From positions 620,001 to 684,000 of the forward strand of contig NC_013799.1 of assembly GCF_000010785.1 (NCBI RefSeq): 64,000 nucleotides of DNA, given 5' to 3'. The notes below the pieces were generated by a model. The model did not search any database and was not told where the DNA came from. It was given only the letters and a program-made list of their open reading frames with translations. The position numbers and the translations under genes were made by a program. This DNA comes from Hydrogenobacter thermophilus TK-6. Lineage in GTDB: Bacteria > Aquificota > Aquificia > Aquificales > Aquificaceae. The first letter of the stretch is position 1, and each line of letters begins with the position of its first letter. Shown one piece after another: positions 24,191 through 32,674 of this stretch.

Positions 24191-25271
24191 TGCTAAGCTT
24201 TTGGTAATACCACTCTACACCTAAGAAACCTCTTTTGGTTATATACTCCACAGTATCTCCTACTTGTACTCTCTCGTAAAATTTTTTTGAAACCTGTAGG
24301 TGGTCGCACCAATCCTTTTGGGAATGCAGATGGGCAAGGACTATACGGTACTTTACACTACCTCCCTTCCCAGTGCTTGTGTATTTTTCTACCACCTTAT
24401 CGGTTTTGACCTCTGGTAAAGACCTATCAAGCTTTCCGTTTATGTACATAAGAAAAAACAGGCTTATGAAGGGAATAGCCAGAAGCCAGGCGGTTAGTGA
24501 GTAAACCAGCACCCTAAATCCTAACCTAAAACTTCCCGCTAAAAGCATTCCTACAAGAGCATACAAAAACGCAGAAGGAAGCAATAACTTAAAACCAACT
24601 CCGAAAATTTCAAGAGAGCAAACCGGGTCGTACCTATAAAACCCCCCAACTATCCCCACAGCACAAAGCACAACAGTGATAACTACGGGAAGTTTAATGG
24701 ACATCCAGCTCCTAACATGCTCCCTGTAGTGTGTAGCATCAGGAAGCTTAGAGAGCAGGCTCAAAAACTCTTTCATTATGGGTAAAGCTTTCAGTACCTT
24801 CTCTCTGTCCCCTTCGCGGGGATGATTTCTTATCTTCCAGCTAAGGCTCAATTTGTCTTTTTCTATGCGTACCTCATTAACCTGTCCCTCTTGAAAAAGC
24901 TTTTCCACCAACTCCCTAAAATTTTTGTAGTTAATAACCCTGTTAAACCAGCGTTCGTCCTCGTACTCTGCCCCCAAACCACCAAAAATCTCCTGGGAGA
25001 AAAGCCTGTTCCATATGCTTCTCTTGTAAAGCTTAAGAAAACCTGTAAGGTTTGTCTTAGCTCTCAGCGTCAGGCGTTGATTGGATTTAGCTCCCTCTGT
25101 GAATATATCCATCCTTATTCCATCTAAGTCTATTTTGCCGACAGGGTTCAGGAGAAACTTTATCTGTATCTCCTCTGCGCCCAAAGACTTGTAAAAGCTT
25201 ACCCTCTTTTTCCAGAAGTCCCAGAAGAGGAGAGCCACCAATAAAAAAACCAGCAGGTATACAAAAATCAT
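24171..25271 (-). CDS. Hypothetical multi-pass membrane protein downstream of a two-component system
   Basis: A 366-residue protein I do not recognise. An N-terminal membrane helix (FVYLLVFLLVALLFWDFW) is followed by about 170 mostly charged residues, then three or four membrane helices at about 195-285, and a C-terminal 80-residue domain that looks soluble and contains VQVGDTVEYITKRGFLGVEWYY. It follows the histidine kinase by one base, with AGGAG upstream of its ATG, so it belongs to the same operon and may be its target or sensor partner. This is inference from position only. Confidence 0.75.
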   Translation of the reverse strand: MIFVYLLVFLLVALLFWDFWKKRVSFYKSLGAEEIQIKFLLNPVGKIDLDGIRMDIFTEGAKSNQRLTLRAKTNLTGFLKLYKRSIWNRLFSQEIFGGLGAEYEDERWFNRVINYKNFRELVEKLFQEGQVNEVRIEKDKLSLSWKIRNHPREGDREKVLKALPIMKEFLSLLSKLPDATHYREHVRSWMSIKLPVVITVVLCAVGIVGGFYRYDPVCSLEIFGVGFKLLLPSAFLYALVGMLLAGSFRLGFRVLVYSLTAWLLAIPFISLFFLMYINGKLDRSLPEVKTDKVVEKYTSTGKGGSVKYRIVLAHLHSQKDWCDHLQVSKKFYERVQVGDTVEYITKRGFLGVEWYYQKLSIKVDGN

Positions 25272-25272
25272 C

Positions 25273-26256
25273 TCACCTACTCCTGAGCTTTAGTAGTACC
25301 GTGTAATGCTTTTTTATACGTGTACGAAGAGTGCCCTTCTGTCTTTTTACAACCCTCTCAAGCAAAGTAGCGCCTACACCTAAACCCTTTCCCGCTGAGT
25401 TGCTTATATCGTTTCTGAAGATAAGGCTCACCGTCTTATTGGTCTTACACATCTTTATGTGCAGAAAGCTCTTTGAGTGTTTTATGCCGTTGCTTATAAT
25501 GTTGTAAAGTATATCTCTGAGGTCTGTTTCATCCGCGTAAATATAAGCCTCCTTTAGCCTTACCATCATCCTTTTCCCTTTGGCTTCTTCCTCCAAGTAG
25601 TTTAGGGTTTCTAGTATAAGACTATCCAGCCTCACCCACTCTCTTTTTATGTGCCTTTCTTCTCTGAGAACATTTAGTATAAGGTTCATGTCCCTTTCTA
25701 CCCTTATAAGGCTCCTTTCAAGTCTCTTTAAGACCTCCTCATCTTTCATCTTAGCTTTTAAAAGAGCCAAATTTACCTTCTGTACAGACAGGAAGTTTCC
25801 AAATTTATGAGCGACCGAAGCCACCAAGCTTTTAGTCCATTCCTCTTGTTCTTCTATCTTTCTAAATAAACCTTCGGTTAAAGCTTGGTAAAGCAAAGCT
25901 AATAGAAATACGACAAAGAACTCCACCGCCAGTATTCGTCTGAAAAGTTCTTTTACAGAGCTGTCTGCATATTCAGGGTTTATATTCACGTATATATTAC
26001 GGTCTATGTACCTGGGGTCTTTGAATACATAACTAAGGTGCTTCTCCTGATAGTTTTCACTTACTCTAAAGTTTTCATCACCTTTGTATGAACCTCCGGA
26101 AAGCACATAAGCCATGTAGTGCATGTATGCCTGGCTGTATATGTTTTGCTCTACGAACCTGTTTATCTCGTAAAGCATTACGGTGTTTATAGCTCCCAAA
26201 GATACGAGCATGGATACGAAAAAGTACAGAAGATGGAGCTTGCTCCTAAGCTTCAA
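25273..26256 (-). CDS. Sensor histidine kinase, atypical
   Basis: Two membrane helices (about 8-28 and 107-127) flank an 80-residue periplasmic sensor region. The phosphoacceptor is probably His in VAHKFGNFLS (about residue 150), followed by a dimerisation helix. The ATP-binding domain has an N box (DILYNIISNGIKHS) and a G2-like box GKGLGVG, but no DxGxG G1 box. This is a compact kinase form of 327 residues. It starts at TTG 26256, overlapping the response regulator by 11 bases, with GAGGG upstream. Its cue is unknown; the ZIP transporter in the same operon hints at metal ions. Confidence 0.8.
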   Translation of the reverse strand: MKLRSKLHLLYFFVSMLVSLGAINTVMLYEINRFVEQNIYSQAYMHYMAYVLSGGSYKGDENFRVSENYQEKHLSYVFKDPRYIDRNIYVNINPEYADSSVKELFRRILAVEFFVVFLLALLYQALTEGLFRKIEEQEEWTKSLVASVAHKFGNFLSVQKVNLALLKAKMKDEEVLKRLERSLIRVERDMNLILNVLREERHIKREWVRLDSLILETLNYLEEEAKGKRMMVRLKEAYIYADETDLRDILYNIISNGIKHSKSFLHIKMCKTNKTVSLIFRNDISNSAGKGLGVGATLLERVVKRQKGTLRTRIKKHYTVLLKLRSR

Positions 26257-26896
26257 TTTTATACCCTCTACCCTTCATGGTGGTTATAAAGCCCTCTGGG
26301 AGGAGCTTCCTGAGATTTTTTATGTGTGCCCTTACCACCTCGTCCCCTACAGGAGCATCCCCCCATACATAGTTTAGTATCTCTTCTGAGGATACAAACC
26401 TTCCACGGTTTTCTACAAGGCACTTGAGGATTAGCCAATCTTTTCTGGTTAGGTTTATGACCTTCCCGTCAACGCTCACCAGCTCCCTTTCTAAGTCTAC
26501 CTCCACACCACCCAAATTTACGATAACATTCCCCCCAAGCTTTCTTCTATAAAGAGCCTTAAGCCTCAAAAGAAGCTCCTTGGGTTCAAAAGGTTTTGTT
26601 ATGTAGTCATCAGCTCCTGCCAGAAAGCACTTCTCTTTGTCATCAAGCCTGCTTTTGGCTGTAAGTACCAAAACGGGAGTTTTTTTATCTCCTTGCCTTA
26701 TTTTCAGGAGTAGCTCCTCACCGGATATATGAGGCATCATAAGGTCCAACACTATAATGTCATAGCTTGAGACAGTAAGCAAATTAGGAACTTCTCTTGG
26801 GTCGCTCACATGGTCTATGTGCATCCCTTCCCTCTCAAGGTACTCTTTTAGCGACTCCCCCAGAAGTTTGTCATCCTCCACCAAAAGCACCTTCAC
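26246..26896 (-). CDS. OmpR-family response regulator
   Basis: The receiver domain starts KVLLVEDDKLLGESL with the acidic pair, carries the phosphoacceptor Asp in IVLDLMMPHISG, Thr in VLVLTAKS and Lys in KPFEPKELLLR. The C-terminal 100 residues form a winged-helix DNA-binding domain ending GRGYKIEA. I start at GTG 26896, which gives the usual short N-terminus; TTG 26920 would add eight residues. It lies ten bases after the ZIP gene and overlaps the kinase gene, so it is surely the kinase partner. Confidence 0.92.
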   Translation of the reverse strand: MKVLLVEDDKLLGESLKEYLEREGMHIDHVSDPREVPNLLTVSSYDIIVLDLMMPHISGEELLLKIRQGDKKTPVLVLTAKSRLDDKEKCFLAGADDYITKPFEPKELLLRLKALYRRKLGGNVIVNLGGVEVDLERELVSVDGKVINLTRKDWLILKCLVENRGRFVSSEEILNYVWGDAPVGDEVVRAHIKNLRKLLPEGFITTMKGRGYKIEA

Positions 26897-26906
26897 AAAT
26901 AATATT

Positions 26907-27635
26907 TTAAATAGTATCAAGGAAAAGCATTAGCAAAAAGCCTGCCAGAAAGCCCAGAGTGGAGACCGTGTGAGAGCCTTCCGAGTAAACCTCCGGGAAA
27001 ACCTCCTTTACGGTTATGTATATCATAGCGCCTCCACCTATGCCTAAGCCCAAGGCAAGAAAATTCCTGAAAGTATCAAAGGTGTAAAAGCCAAGCAGAC
27101 AAAAGAGGGACTCAACTATCCCACTCAGAACACCGGTTACAATGGGGACCATGATTCTGTCGTTTGCCACCATAAGAGCCAAAGTCACTATAAGACCCTC
27201 CGGTATATCCTGAATGGCTATAGCTATGGCTGTTGCGGTGCCAGTTTCTAAAGAGTAGGCTGATGATACGCCTACTCCAAAGCCTTCTGGTATGTTGTGA
27301 ATGGCTACACCCGCAACAATCAAGTAGAGTTTTTTAAGCTTTTGGCTTTTTATGGCACCTTCTGCACCTTTTATCACATGCTGGTGAGGGAAAAGATGCT
27401 CAATGATGCCTATAAGGGCAAAACCCATAAGTATGCCCAACGAAGTTTGCGCAAAGCCTCCTTTTTGTATGCCGGGAATTATGAGACTTGTAAAGCTAGC
27501 CACCAGCATGACCCCTCCGGCGAAGGAGAGGTTCAGGTTAACGCTCATGGGAACTTTCTTAAACATCACAGCCATAAGGCTGCCGGCAGAGGTACCCAAA
27601 AGCAAAAGCAACGAACTAAACCATATATTACTCAT
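26907..27635 (-). CDS. ZIP-family metal transporter
   Basis: ZIP proteins import Zn2+, Fe2+ or Mn2+ into the cytoplasm. Eight membrane helices are visible. The binuclear metal site is in helix IV (VAIHNIPEGFGVG) and helix V (IAIQDIPEGLIVT), where His is replaced by Gln in the second motif as in some family members. A His-containing loop EHLFPHQH lies before helix IV. Start at ATG 27635, four bases after the pyrE stop (GTG 27638 is also possible). It is followed by the two-component pair, which may regulate it. Confidence 0.87.
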   Translation of the reverse strand: MSNIWFSSLLLLLGTSAGSLMAVMFKKVPMSVNLNLSFAGGVMLVASFTSLIIPGIQKGGFAQTSLGILMGFALIGIIEHLFPHQHVIKGAEGAIKSQKLKKLYLIVAGVAIHNIPEGFGVGVSSAYSLETGTATAIAIAIQDIPEGLIVTLALMVANDRIMVPIVTGVLSGIVESLFCLLGFYTFDTFRNFLALGLGIGGGAMIYITVKEVFPEVYSEGSHTVSTLGFLAGFLLMLFLDTI

Positions 27636-27639
27636 CACA

Positions 27640-28182
27640 TCAAAGAAGCTCGGAGAGCCTGAAGATGGAGTATAGCTCTATGCCTTCCCTGCGTATGTTT
27701 TCCCTTCCTCCCTCTTCCCTGTCCACTATGGCAAAAACTCCTAAAACTTCTAAGTTAGCTTCTCTGCAAGCCTTTACCGCTTTTAAAGAAGAGCTGGCTG
27801 TGGTGACCACATCTTCAAGAACTACCACTTTATCCCCGGACTTTAAAAGTCCCTCCACCTGTCTTCCAAGTCCGTGCTCCTTCTTTTCCTTTCTGACTAC
27901 AAAGGGTTTTATAGGGTTGCCATCCATGTAAGACACAAAAGCCACAGCGTAGGCTATAGGGTCGGCACCAAGTGTCATACCACCTGCACCCTGTGGATGA
28001 AGAGGCTTTATAGCATCATAAACAAGCTTTCCCACCATGTAGGCACCTTCAGGGTCAAGGGTTATCTGCTTGAGGTCTATGTAATACCTGCTTAACTTTC
28101 CAGAAGAGAGTCTAAATATGGGTTCCTGCGCTACTTTCAGGCACTTTTTTATTATCATAGCCTTTAGCCTATCTTTAAGCAT
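27640..28182 (-). CDS. pyrE: Orotate phosphoribosyltransferase
   Basis: PyrE joins orotate to PRPP, giving OMP. The PRPP-binding motif VVVLEDVVTTASSS is present with the flexible loop RKEKKEHGLGRQVEG and the N-terminal FRLSSGKLSRYYIDLK (orotate contact). Length 180 residues fits the family. It overlaps the leuD 3' end by eight bases and is four bases before the ZIP transporter. Confidence 0.95.
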   Translation of the reverse strand: MLKDRLKAMIIKKCLKVAQEPIFRLSSGKLSRYYIDLKQITLDPEGAYMVGKLVYDAIKPLHPQGAGGMTLGADPIAYAVAFVSYMDGNPIKPFVVRKEKKEHGLGRQVEGLLKSGDKVVVLEDVVTTASSSLKAVKACREANLEVLGVFAIVDREEGGRENIRREGIELYSIFRLSELL

Positions 28183-28678
28183 TGCCTTTTAGTTTCTGCT
28201 TTGCATACTCCATAAGCCCACCAGCTTTCAGAATAGCTTGAAGTTCTTGTGGAAACCTGGTAGCCTGGTATTCCTTTCCAGTAGTTATGTTTTTTATTAT
28301 GCCTTTCTCAAGGTCAACTTCCACCTCATCACCGTGGTTTATCTCGTCCACAGCTTGGGGAGCTTCAACTATAGGAAGACCTATGTTTATGGCATTTCTG
28401 AAGAAGATCCTCGCAAAAGACTTGGCTATCACCACAGGCACACCTGCATACTTTATGGCTATGGGTGCGTGCTCCCTTGAGGAACCAGAACCAAAATTTT
28501 TACCTGCAACAATGATATCCCCCTTCTGGTGATCCTTGGCAAAGTTTGTATGCTCAGAGTCTTCCATCACATGCTGGGCAAGCTCATAAGGGTCTGATGT
28601 GTTTAAGTACCTGGCAGGTATTATCTGGTCTGTATCTACATTATCTCCAAACTTCCACACCTTTCCTCTTATGACCAT
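28175..28678 (-). CDS. leuD: 3-isopropylmalate dehydratase small subunit
   Basis: LeuD pairs with LeuC to isomerise 2-isopropylmalate to 3-isopropylmalate in leucine synthesis. Typical blocks are GDNVDTDQIIPARYL, GKNFGSGSSREHAP and AKSFARIFFRNAINIGLP. It has 167 residues, the short form seen in thermophiles. I start at ATG 28678: TATAAT at 28690-28685 lies six bases upstream and there is no ribosome binding site, so the message is probably leaderless. leuC is not in the window. Confidence 0.95.
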   Translation of the reverse strand: MVIRGKVWKFGDNVDTDQIIPARYLNTSDPYELAQHVMEDSEHTNFAKDHQKGDIIVAGKNFGSGSSREHAPIAIKYAGVPVVIAKSFARIFFRNAINIGLPIVEAPQAVDEINHGDEVEVDLEKGIIKNITTGKEYQATRFPQELQAILKAGGLMEYAKQKLKGNA

Positions 28679-28697
28679 GTGAAAATTATACACCTGT

Positions 28698-29243
28698 TTA
28701 TAGTTCCATTATTTCTTTTTCTTTTGTCTCCACCAGATGATTTATCTGGTCTATGTATCTGTCAGTGAGTTTTTGTAGTCTGTCTAAAGCTCTCTTTATT
28801 TCATCTTCAGACACACCTTCAAGCTCCTCTATCATCTCTTTGGCGTCTCTGCGTATATTTCTGATGGCAACCCTGGCTTCTTCTGCCATTTTGTGAAGTA
28901 GCCTAACCAATTCCTTTCTTCTCTCCTCTGTAAGAGGAGGCAAGATTATTCTGAGGGTGTTTCCCTGCCTCTGTGGATTTAGACCTAACTCTTCCATAAT
29001 AACTTTCTCCACGTTTGGCACAGCGTTGCTGTCCCACAGCTGCAGCACTATTTGGTTAGCTTCTGGAACTGATATGCTACCAAGCTGCTTGATGGGGACC
29101 TTTGAACCGTAATATTCTACCTTTAGCTCCTCCACTAAAGCTGTGCTTGCCCTTCCTGTCCTCAGCCCACCTATTTCGTTCTTAAAGTGATTTACCGCTT
29201 TTTTCATGTCCTCTTCTGCACTTTTAAAAATATCTTCCATCAT
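28698..29243 (-). CDS. frr: Ribosome recycling factor
   Basis: RRF works with EF-G to split the ribosome after termination. The protein shows the RRF blocks GGLRTGRAS, GSKVPIKQLGSI, the turn GNTLRIILPPLTEERRKELV and a long C-terminal helix. Length is about 181 residues. GGAGG lies eight bases before ATG 29243 (ATG 29240 follows directly). It is last in rpsB-tsf-pyrH-frr, a widely conserved order. Confidence 0.96.
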   Translation of the reverse strand: MMEDIFKSAEEDMKKAVNHFKNEIGGLRTGRASTALVEELKVEYYGSKVPIKQLGSISVPEANQIVLQLWDSNAVPNVEKVIMEELGLNPQRQGNTLRIILPPLTEERRKELVRLLHKMAEEARVAIRNIRRDAKEMIEELEGVSEDEIKRALDRLQKLTDRYIDQINHLVETKEKEIMEL

Positions 29244-29257
29244 GCATTCATCCTCCT

Positions 29258-29980
29258 CTATTTGACTAAGGATCCTACCTTCTGACCCATAACTGCCTTT
29301 AGCAGGTTTCCCGGCTTTTTTATGTTCAAAACCAGTATGGGTATTTTGTTTTCCATACACATGGTCATGGCTGTATGGTCCATAACTCTTATATCTCTTG
29401 TTATGGCTTCCAGGTAAGTGATCTCCTCTATGAACTCCGCTTTGGGATTTTTTAAGGGATCCTCTGTGTATATACCGTCCACCTTTGTAGCCTTTATAAG
29501 AAGCTGGGCTGATATTTCAGCAGCTCTGAGTGCAGATGCGGTATCAGTGGAAAAGAAGGGATTGCCTGTGCCTGCTGCAAAAATGACAACTCTTCCCTTC
29601 TCCAGGTGTCTTATAGCCCTCCTCCTTATATAAGGTTCAGCTACCTGTCTCATCTCTATGGCAGAAAGGACTCTGGTGGGTATCTGAGCAACCCTCTCTA
29701 AGGCGGACTGCAAAGCAAGCGCATTTATAACCGTTGCCAGCATTCCCATGTAATCACCTGTTGCCCTGTCTATACCTATTTCAAGTCCTTCCACACCTCT
29801 GAAAATGTTCCCCCCACCTATCACTATAGCTATCTGCACCCCGTGTTGGTACAGTGACTTTATCTCTCTGGATATGTACTCAAGAAAATCTGGACTTATA
29901 CCATAGTCCTCATCGCCTGCAAAAGCTTCACCCGAGAGTTTTATAAGCACCCTTTGGTATTCGGGCTTCTCAGCATCCAT
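29258..29980 (-). CDS. pyrH: Uridylate kinase
   Basis: PyrH phosphorylates UMP to UDP and is a hexameric amino-acid-kinase-fold enzyme. Motifs are LIKLSGEAFAG, VIGGGNIFRG, the UMP-binding TGDYMGMLATVINA and AAGTGNPFFSTDTA. Length 240 residues is standard. The start codon overlaps the tsf stop by one base and frr follows 14 bases later. Confidence 0.97.
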   Translation of the reverse strand: MDAEKPEYQRVLIKLSGEAFAGDEDYGISPDFLEYISREIKSLYQHGVQIAIVIGGGNIFRGVEGLEIGIDRATGDYMGMLATVINALALQSALERVAQIPTRVLSAIEMRQVAEPYIRRRAIRHLEKGRVVIFAAGTGNPFFSTDTASALRAAEISAQLLIKATKVDGIYTEDPLKNPKAEFIEEITYLEAITRDIRVMDHTAMTMCMENKIPILVLNIKKPGNLLKAVMGQKVGSLVK

Positions 29981-30843
29981 CAGGCGCCACCAAGCTCGTA
30001 CCTTACGAACCTCTTTATAACTACCCCTGGAGCGCTTTCTCTCAGGTACTGACCGACAGTTTTTTTATCATCCTTTATGAAGGGCTGTTCAAGAAGCACC
30101 TTCTCCTGGTAGAACTTTTTTATCCTGCCTTCTACCACCTTATCTATTATATTCTCAGGTTTGCCTTCTTGTCTTGCCTGCTCAGAAAGAATTCTCTTTT
30201 CCCTCTGTATAACCTCTGCGGGTATAGAACTTACATCCACAAATTCCGCCTTCATGGCTGCTATCTGCATAGCTATGTCCTGAATTACCCTAAGGACTTG
30301 TGGATTTATAGCCTCAGCTTGATAGTCTATAAGTACGCCAACTCTTCCTATGCCGTGGACATATGCATGGAGAAAGCCATCCGTGTCAAACCTTGTAAAT
30401 CTCCTAAGCTGTATGTTCTCACCTATCTTCGCTATGGCAGACTTTATAACATCCTCCAGTGTTTGAGAAGGGTCCTGAAAGTATGGTTGCTTTAGCACAT
30501 CCTCTCCAGTGCCTTCTTTGTTTGCATTTTCGGGAATTTGGGCTATGTGTTTGGCAATGTTTAGGGCAAGCTCACTAAAGTGTTCGTTTCTGGCAACAAA
30601 ATCCGTCTCACAGTTGAGCTCTATTATCACCCCTACCTTTCTGTCTTCCGAGATATAGGTTTGCACTATCCCCTCCTTTGTCTCTCTACCTGCCTTTTTC
30701 TCAGCTTTTGCAAGCCCCCTGATCCTGAGTATTTCTTTTGCCTTTTCCAGGTCGCCACCTGCTTCTTCTAAAGCTTTTTTACATTCCAGCATGCCTGCCC
30801 CGGTCATCTCTCTAAGAGTTTTTACCATCTCTGCACTTATCAT
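29980..30843 (-). CDS. tsf: Elongation factor Ts
   Basis: EF-Ts exchanges GDP for GTP on EF-Tu. It starts with the UBA-like domain containing VKTLREMTGAGMLECKKAL, then the core motif ELNCETDFVARN, and ends in the C-terminal region found in the long bacterial form. Length is 287 residues. It lies 13 bases after rpsB. Confidence 0.97.
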   Translation of the reverse strand: MISAEMVKTLREMTGAGMLECKKALEEAGGDLEKAKEILRIRGLAKAEKKAGRETKEGIVQTYISEDRKVGVIIELNCETDFVARNEHFSELALNIAKHIAQIPENANKEGTGEDVLKQPYFQDPSQTLEDVIKSAIAKIGENIQLRRFTRFDTDGFLHAYVHGIGRVGVLIDYQAEAINPQVLRVIQDIAMQIAAMKAEFVDVSSIPAEVIQREKRILSEQARQEGKPENIIDKVVEGRIKKFYQEKVLLEQPFIKDDKKTVGQYLRESAPGVVIKRFVRYELGGA

Positions 30844-30856
30844 CTCTTTACCTCCA

Positions 30857-31687
30857 TCATTCTATCTCTTCCGCACCTTTATCAATGTATTCGTACTTTT
30901 CAGACATCTCCATGGCTTTCTCAAAGAGCGCTTTCTCTTCCTCTTCCACGGTAACCACCTTTCTTTTTACCGCTTCAGCAGGCACCTCCTCTCCAAGTCT
31001 CTCCCTCCTTTGCTTACCCTCTATAACAGCATCTGCTATCTTGGCAGTAAGTAGCTTTATGGACTTTATGGCGTCGTCATTGCCAGGGACAGGATAATCT
31101 ATCACATCGGGGTCACAGTTGGAATCCGCTATTGCCACAATAGTCACTCCCAGTTTTCTTGCTTCCTGCACCGCTATGTGCTCCCTAACTGTATCAACGA
31201 TCCACACCATATCGGGCACCCTCTCCAGGTTGAGTATGCCAGCGTAGAGTTTGCGCAGGTGTTCCATCTTTCTCCTCATCATTCTCACTTCCTTCTTGGG
31301 AAGCACTTCAAATACACCTTCCGCTTCCATCCTCTCAAGGGTTTTGAGCTTCAGCATACTCTTCTTTACAGTTCTAAAATTGGTAAGCAGTCCCCCCACC
31401 CATCTTTCGTTTATATATGGCACTCCTGCCCTTTCTGCCTCTTCCTTTATAACATCCTTTGCCTGCTTCTTTGTGCCTACAAACAGTATCTCTGCACCCT
31501 CTGCTATTCTGTCCGCAACAAAGTTGTATGCTTGCTCCAAGTACACCACCGTCTTGTTAAGGTCAATGATGTGAATACCATTTCTGACACCGTACAAAAA
31601 GGGTGCCATTTTGGGGTTCCACCTACCTTTTGAGTGGCCAAAATGTACGCCTGCTTCCAGCAGATCCCTCATAGAAATCACTGCCAT
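30857..31687 (-). CDS. rpsB: 30S ribosomal protein S2
   Basis: S2 sits on the back of the small subunit and is added late in assembly. Motifs are [19 protein letters not shown], the GTKKQAKD segment, WVGGLLTNF and [19 protein letters not shown]. The 276 residues include an acidic C-terminal tail. An AGGAGGTATATT ribosome binding site precedes the ATG, just behind a structured leader that probably binds S2 itself. Confidence 0.97.
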   Translation of the reverse strand: MAVISMRDLLEAGVHFGHSKGRWNPKMAPFLYGVRNGIHIIDLNKTVVYLEQAYNFVADRIAEGAEILFVGTKKQAKDVIKEEAERAGVPYINERWVGGLLTNFRTVKKSMLKLKTLERMEAEGVFEVLPKKEVRMMRRKMEHLRKLYAGILNLERVPDMVWIVDTVREHIAVQEARKLGVTIVAIADSNCDPDVIDYPVPGNDDAIKSIKLLTAKIADAVIEGKQRRERLGEEVPAEAVKRKVVTVEEEEKALFEKAMEMSEKYEYIDKGAEEIE

Positions 31688-31689
31688 AA

Positions 31690-31764
31690 TATACCTCCTT
31701 GGGTTTTGCCACCCTTTTCCTTGACCCTTTCGGGCAACCCAAGCGGAAAAGGTGCGGTCTTGGT
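31690..31764 (-). ncRNA. S2 (rpsB) autoregulatory leader with pseudoknot
   Basis: The rpsB 5' leader folds into a long hairpin: arm 31754-31745 pairs with 31720-31710 (ten pairs, one bulged base), enclosing a smaller stem closed by a GAAA loop. The hairpin strand segment at 31743-31736 (CTTGGGTT) pairs perfectly over eight bases with 31705-31698 (AACCCAAG), which runs into the ribosome binding site, forming a pseudoknot. This is the plan of the known S2 leader that represses rpsB-tsf translation when free S2 is in excess. A promoter -10 box TATAAT lies at 31776-31771. Confidence 0.72.
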
Positions 31765-31770
31765 AAGTTT

Positions 31771-31800
31771 ATTATAACATATCTTTGGTAAATCGGTAAA
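31771..31800 (-). promoter_or_regulatory. rpsB operon promoter
   Basis: On the minus strand TTTACC is followed after 18 bases by TATAAT (31776-31771). The start point would be near 31764, at the foot of the S2 leader. The -35 part lies inside the end of hslO. Confidence 0.6.
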
Positions 31801-32605
31801 TCCTGCCACAGAACTTGCACACCACCTCTGCAGGACCTTCGCTCAGGATCTCCTCCAGCTGGCTCTCCTCAAGGAGAGATAGGCTTGACCTGGCTATCTC
31901 TTCATTGCACGGACAGTAATACTCCACCTCTTTGAGTCCTACGAGCCTTGGCTCTTTGTCTTTAAGTATCAAACGGGCTATGTCTTCTGGGCGTGACCCT
32001 CTCATCAGTAGCTTCTCAAGGCTTATATCTATATTACTGAATGCATCTCCCATCACCTGAAGAAGATAACCACTGGCCACCAGCACCTTACCTTCAGCAT
32101 CAAGTAATACAGATAAATCTACGGTAGTTTTCACCTGCTCGGATTGCTCAAAGTAGTAGGCGAGATTTTCTTTCATGCTATCGCTTACCACTGGGACTAT
32201 GCTGGTGTAGGGTGTGCCAAGTCTGAGCTCTTTTATAACAGTAAGTGTGCCCTCCCAAGGTCTTTTTACTTGTCCTTCAATAAATCCCCTCACTCTTCCC
32301 ATTCCGTCAGCTTCTGCAACGACTACTCCATCTTGCAGGCTCAATTTTAGTAGCACCTTCTGTTTTGTAGCGTGTTTTATGGATGAGGTAAGCAAGAGAA
32401 CGGATAACAGCGCTTCTCCTAAGATCTTGGTCCTTTCTTCATCAAGGGCGTGTATTCTTCTTGCAGTTTCCACACTTTTTGAAGCTCTGAGAGCATAAAC
32501 CCTCATGAGCTCAAGCTTTGGAACAGCTATAACCATGTAATCCCTTTCCTGAAAGTAATCTTTCAGCTCTTCCCGAGTTTTTTCATTTAGATCTTTGTAT
32601 AGCAT
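31772..32605 (-). CDS. hslO: Hsp33 redox-regulated chaperone
   Basis: Hsp33 is a holdase switched on by oxidation and heat through its zinc site. The four zinc Cys are at the C-terminus: YYCPCNEE and, about 30 residues on, CKFCGR. The N-terminal domain shows VYALRASKSVETARRIHAL and the GRVRGFIEGQV segment. I start at ATG 32605 (277 residues), where TATATT is eight bases upstream; a longer GTG frame begins at 32674, one base from the divergent ctaA start, and seems unlikely. It precedes rpsB by 84 bases. Confidence 0.9.
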   Translation of the reverse strand: MLYKDLNEKTREELKDYFQERDYMVIAVPKLELMRVYALRASKSVETARRIHALDEERTKILGEALLSVLLLTSSIKHATKQKVLLKLSLQDGVVVAEADGMGRVRGFIEGQVKRPWEGTLTVIKELRLGTPYTSIVPVVSDSMKENLAYYFEQSEQVKTTVDLSVLLDAEGKVLVASGYLLQVMGDAFSNIDISLEKLLMRGSRPEDIARLILKDKEPRLVGLKEVEYYCPCNEEIARSSLSLLEESQLEEILSEGPAEVVCKFCGRIYRFTKDML

Positions 32606-32674
32606 AGTTTTTAAATATATCTTCTTTGAGCCATCAAAAACAAGCTTATAATTTATCCTTATGGAGGTTTCCAC
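32606..32674. promoter_or_regulatory. Divergent promoters of hslO and ctaA
   Basis: Minus strand: TATATT (32619-32614) eight bases before the hslO ATG, no ribosome binding site. Plus strand: TATAAT at 32647-32652, then GGAGG at 32663-32667 seven bases before the ctaA ATG. The two promoters thus use opposite strategies, leaderless against led. Confidence 0.5.
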
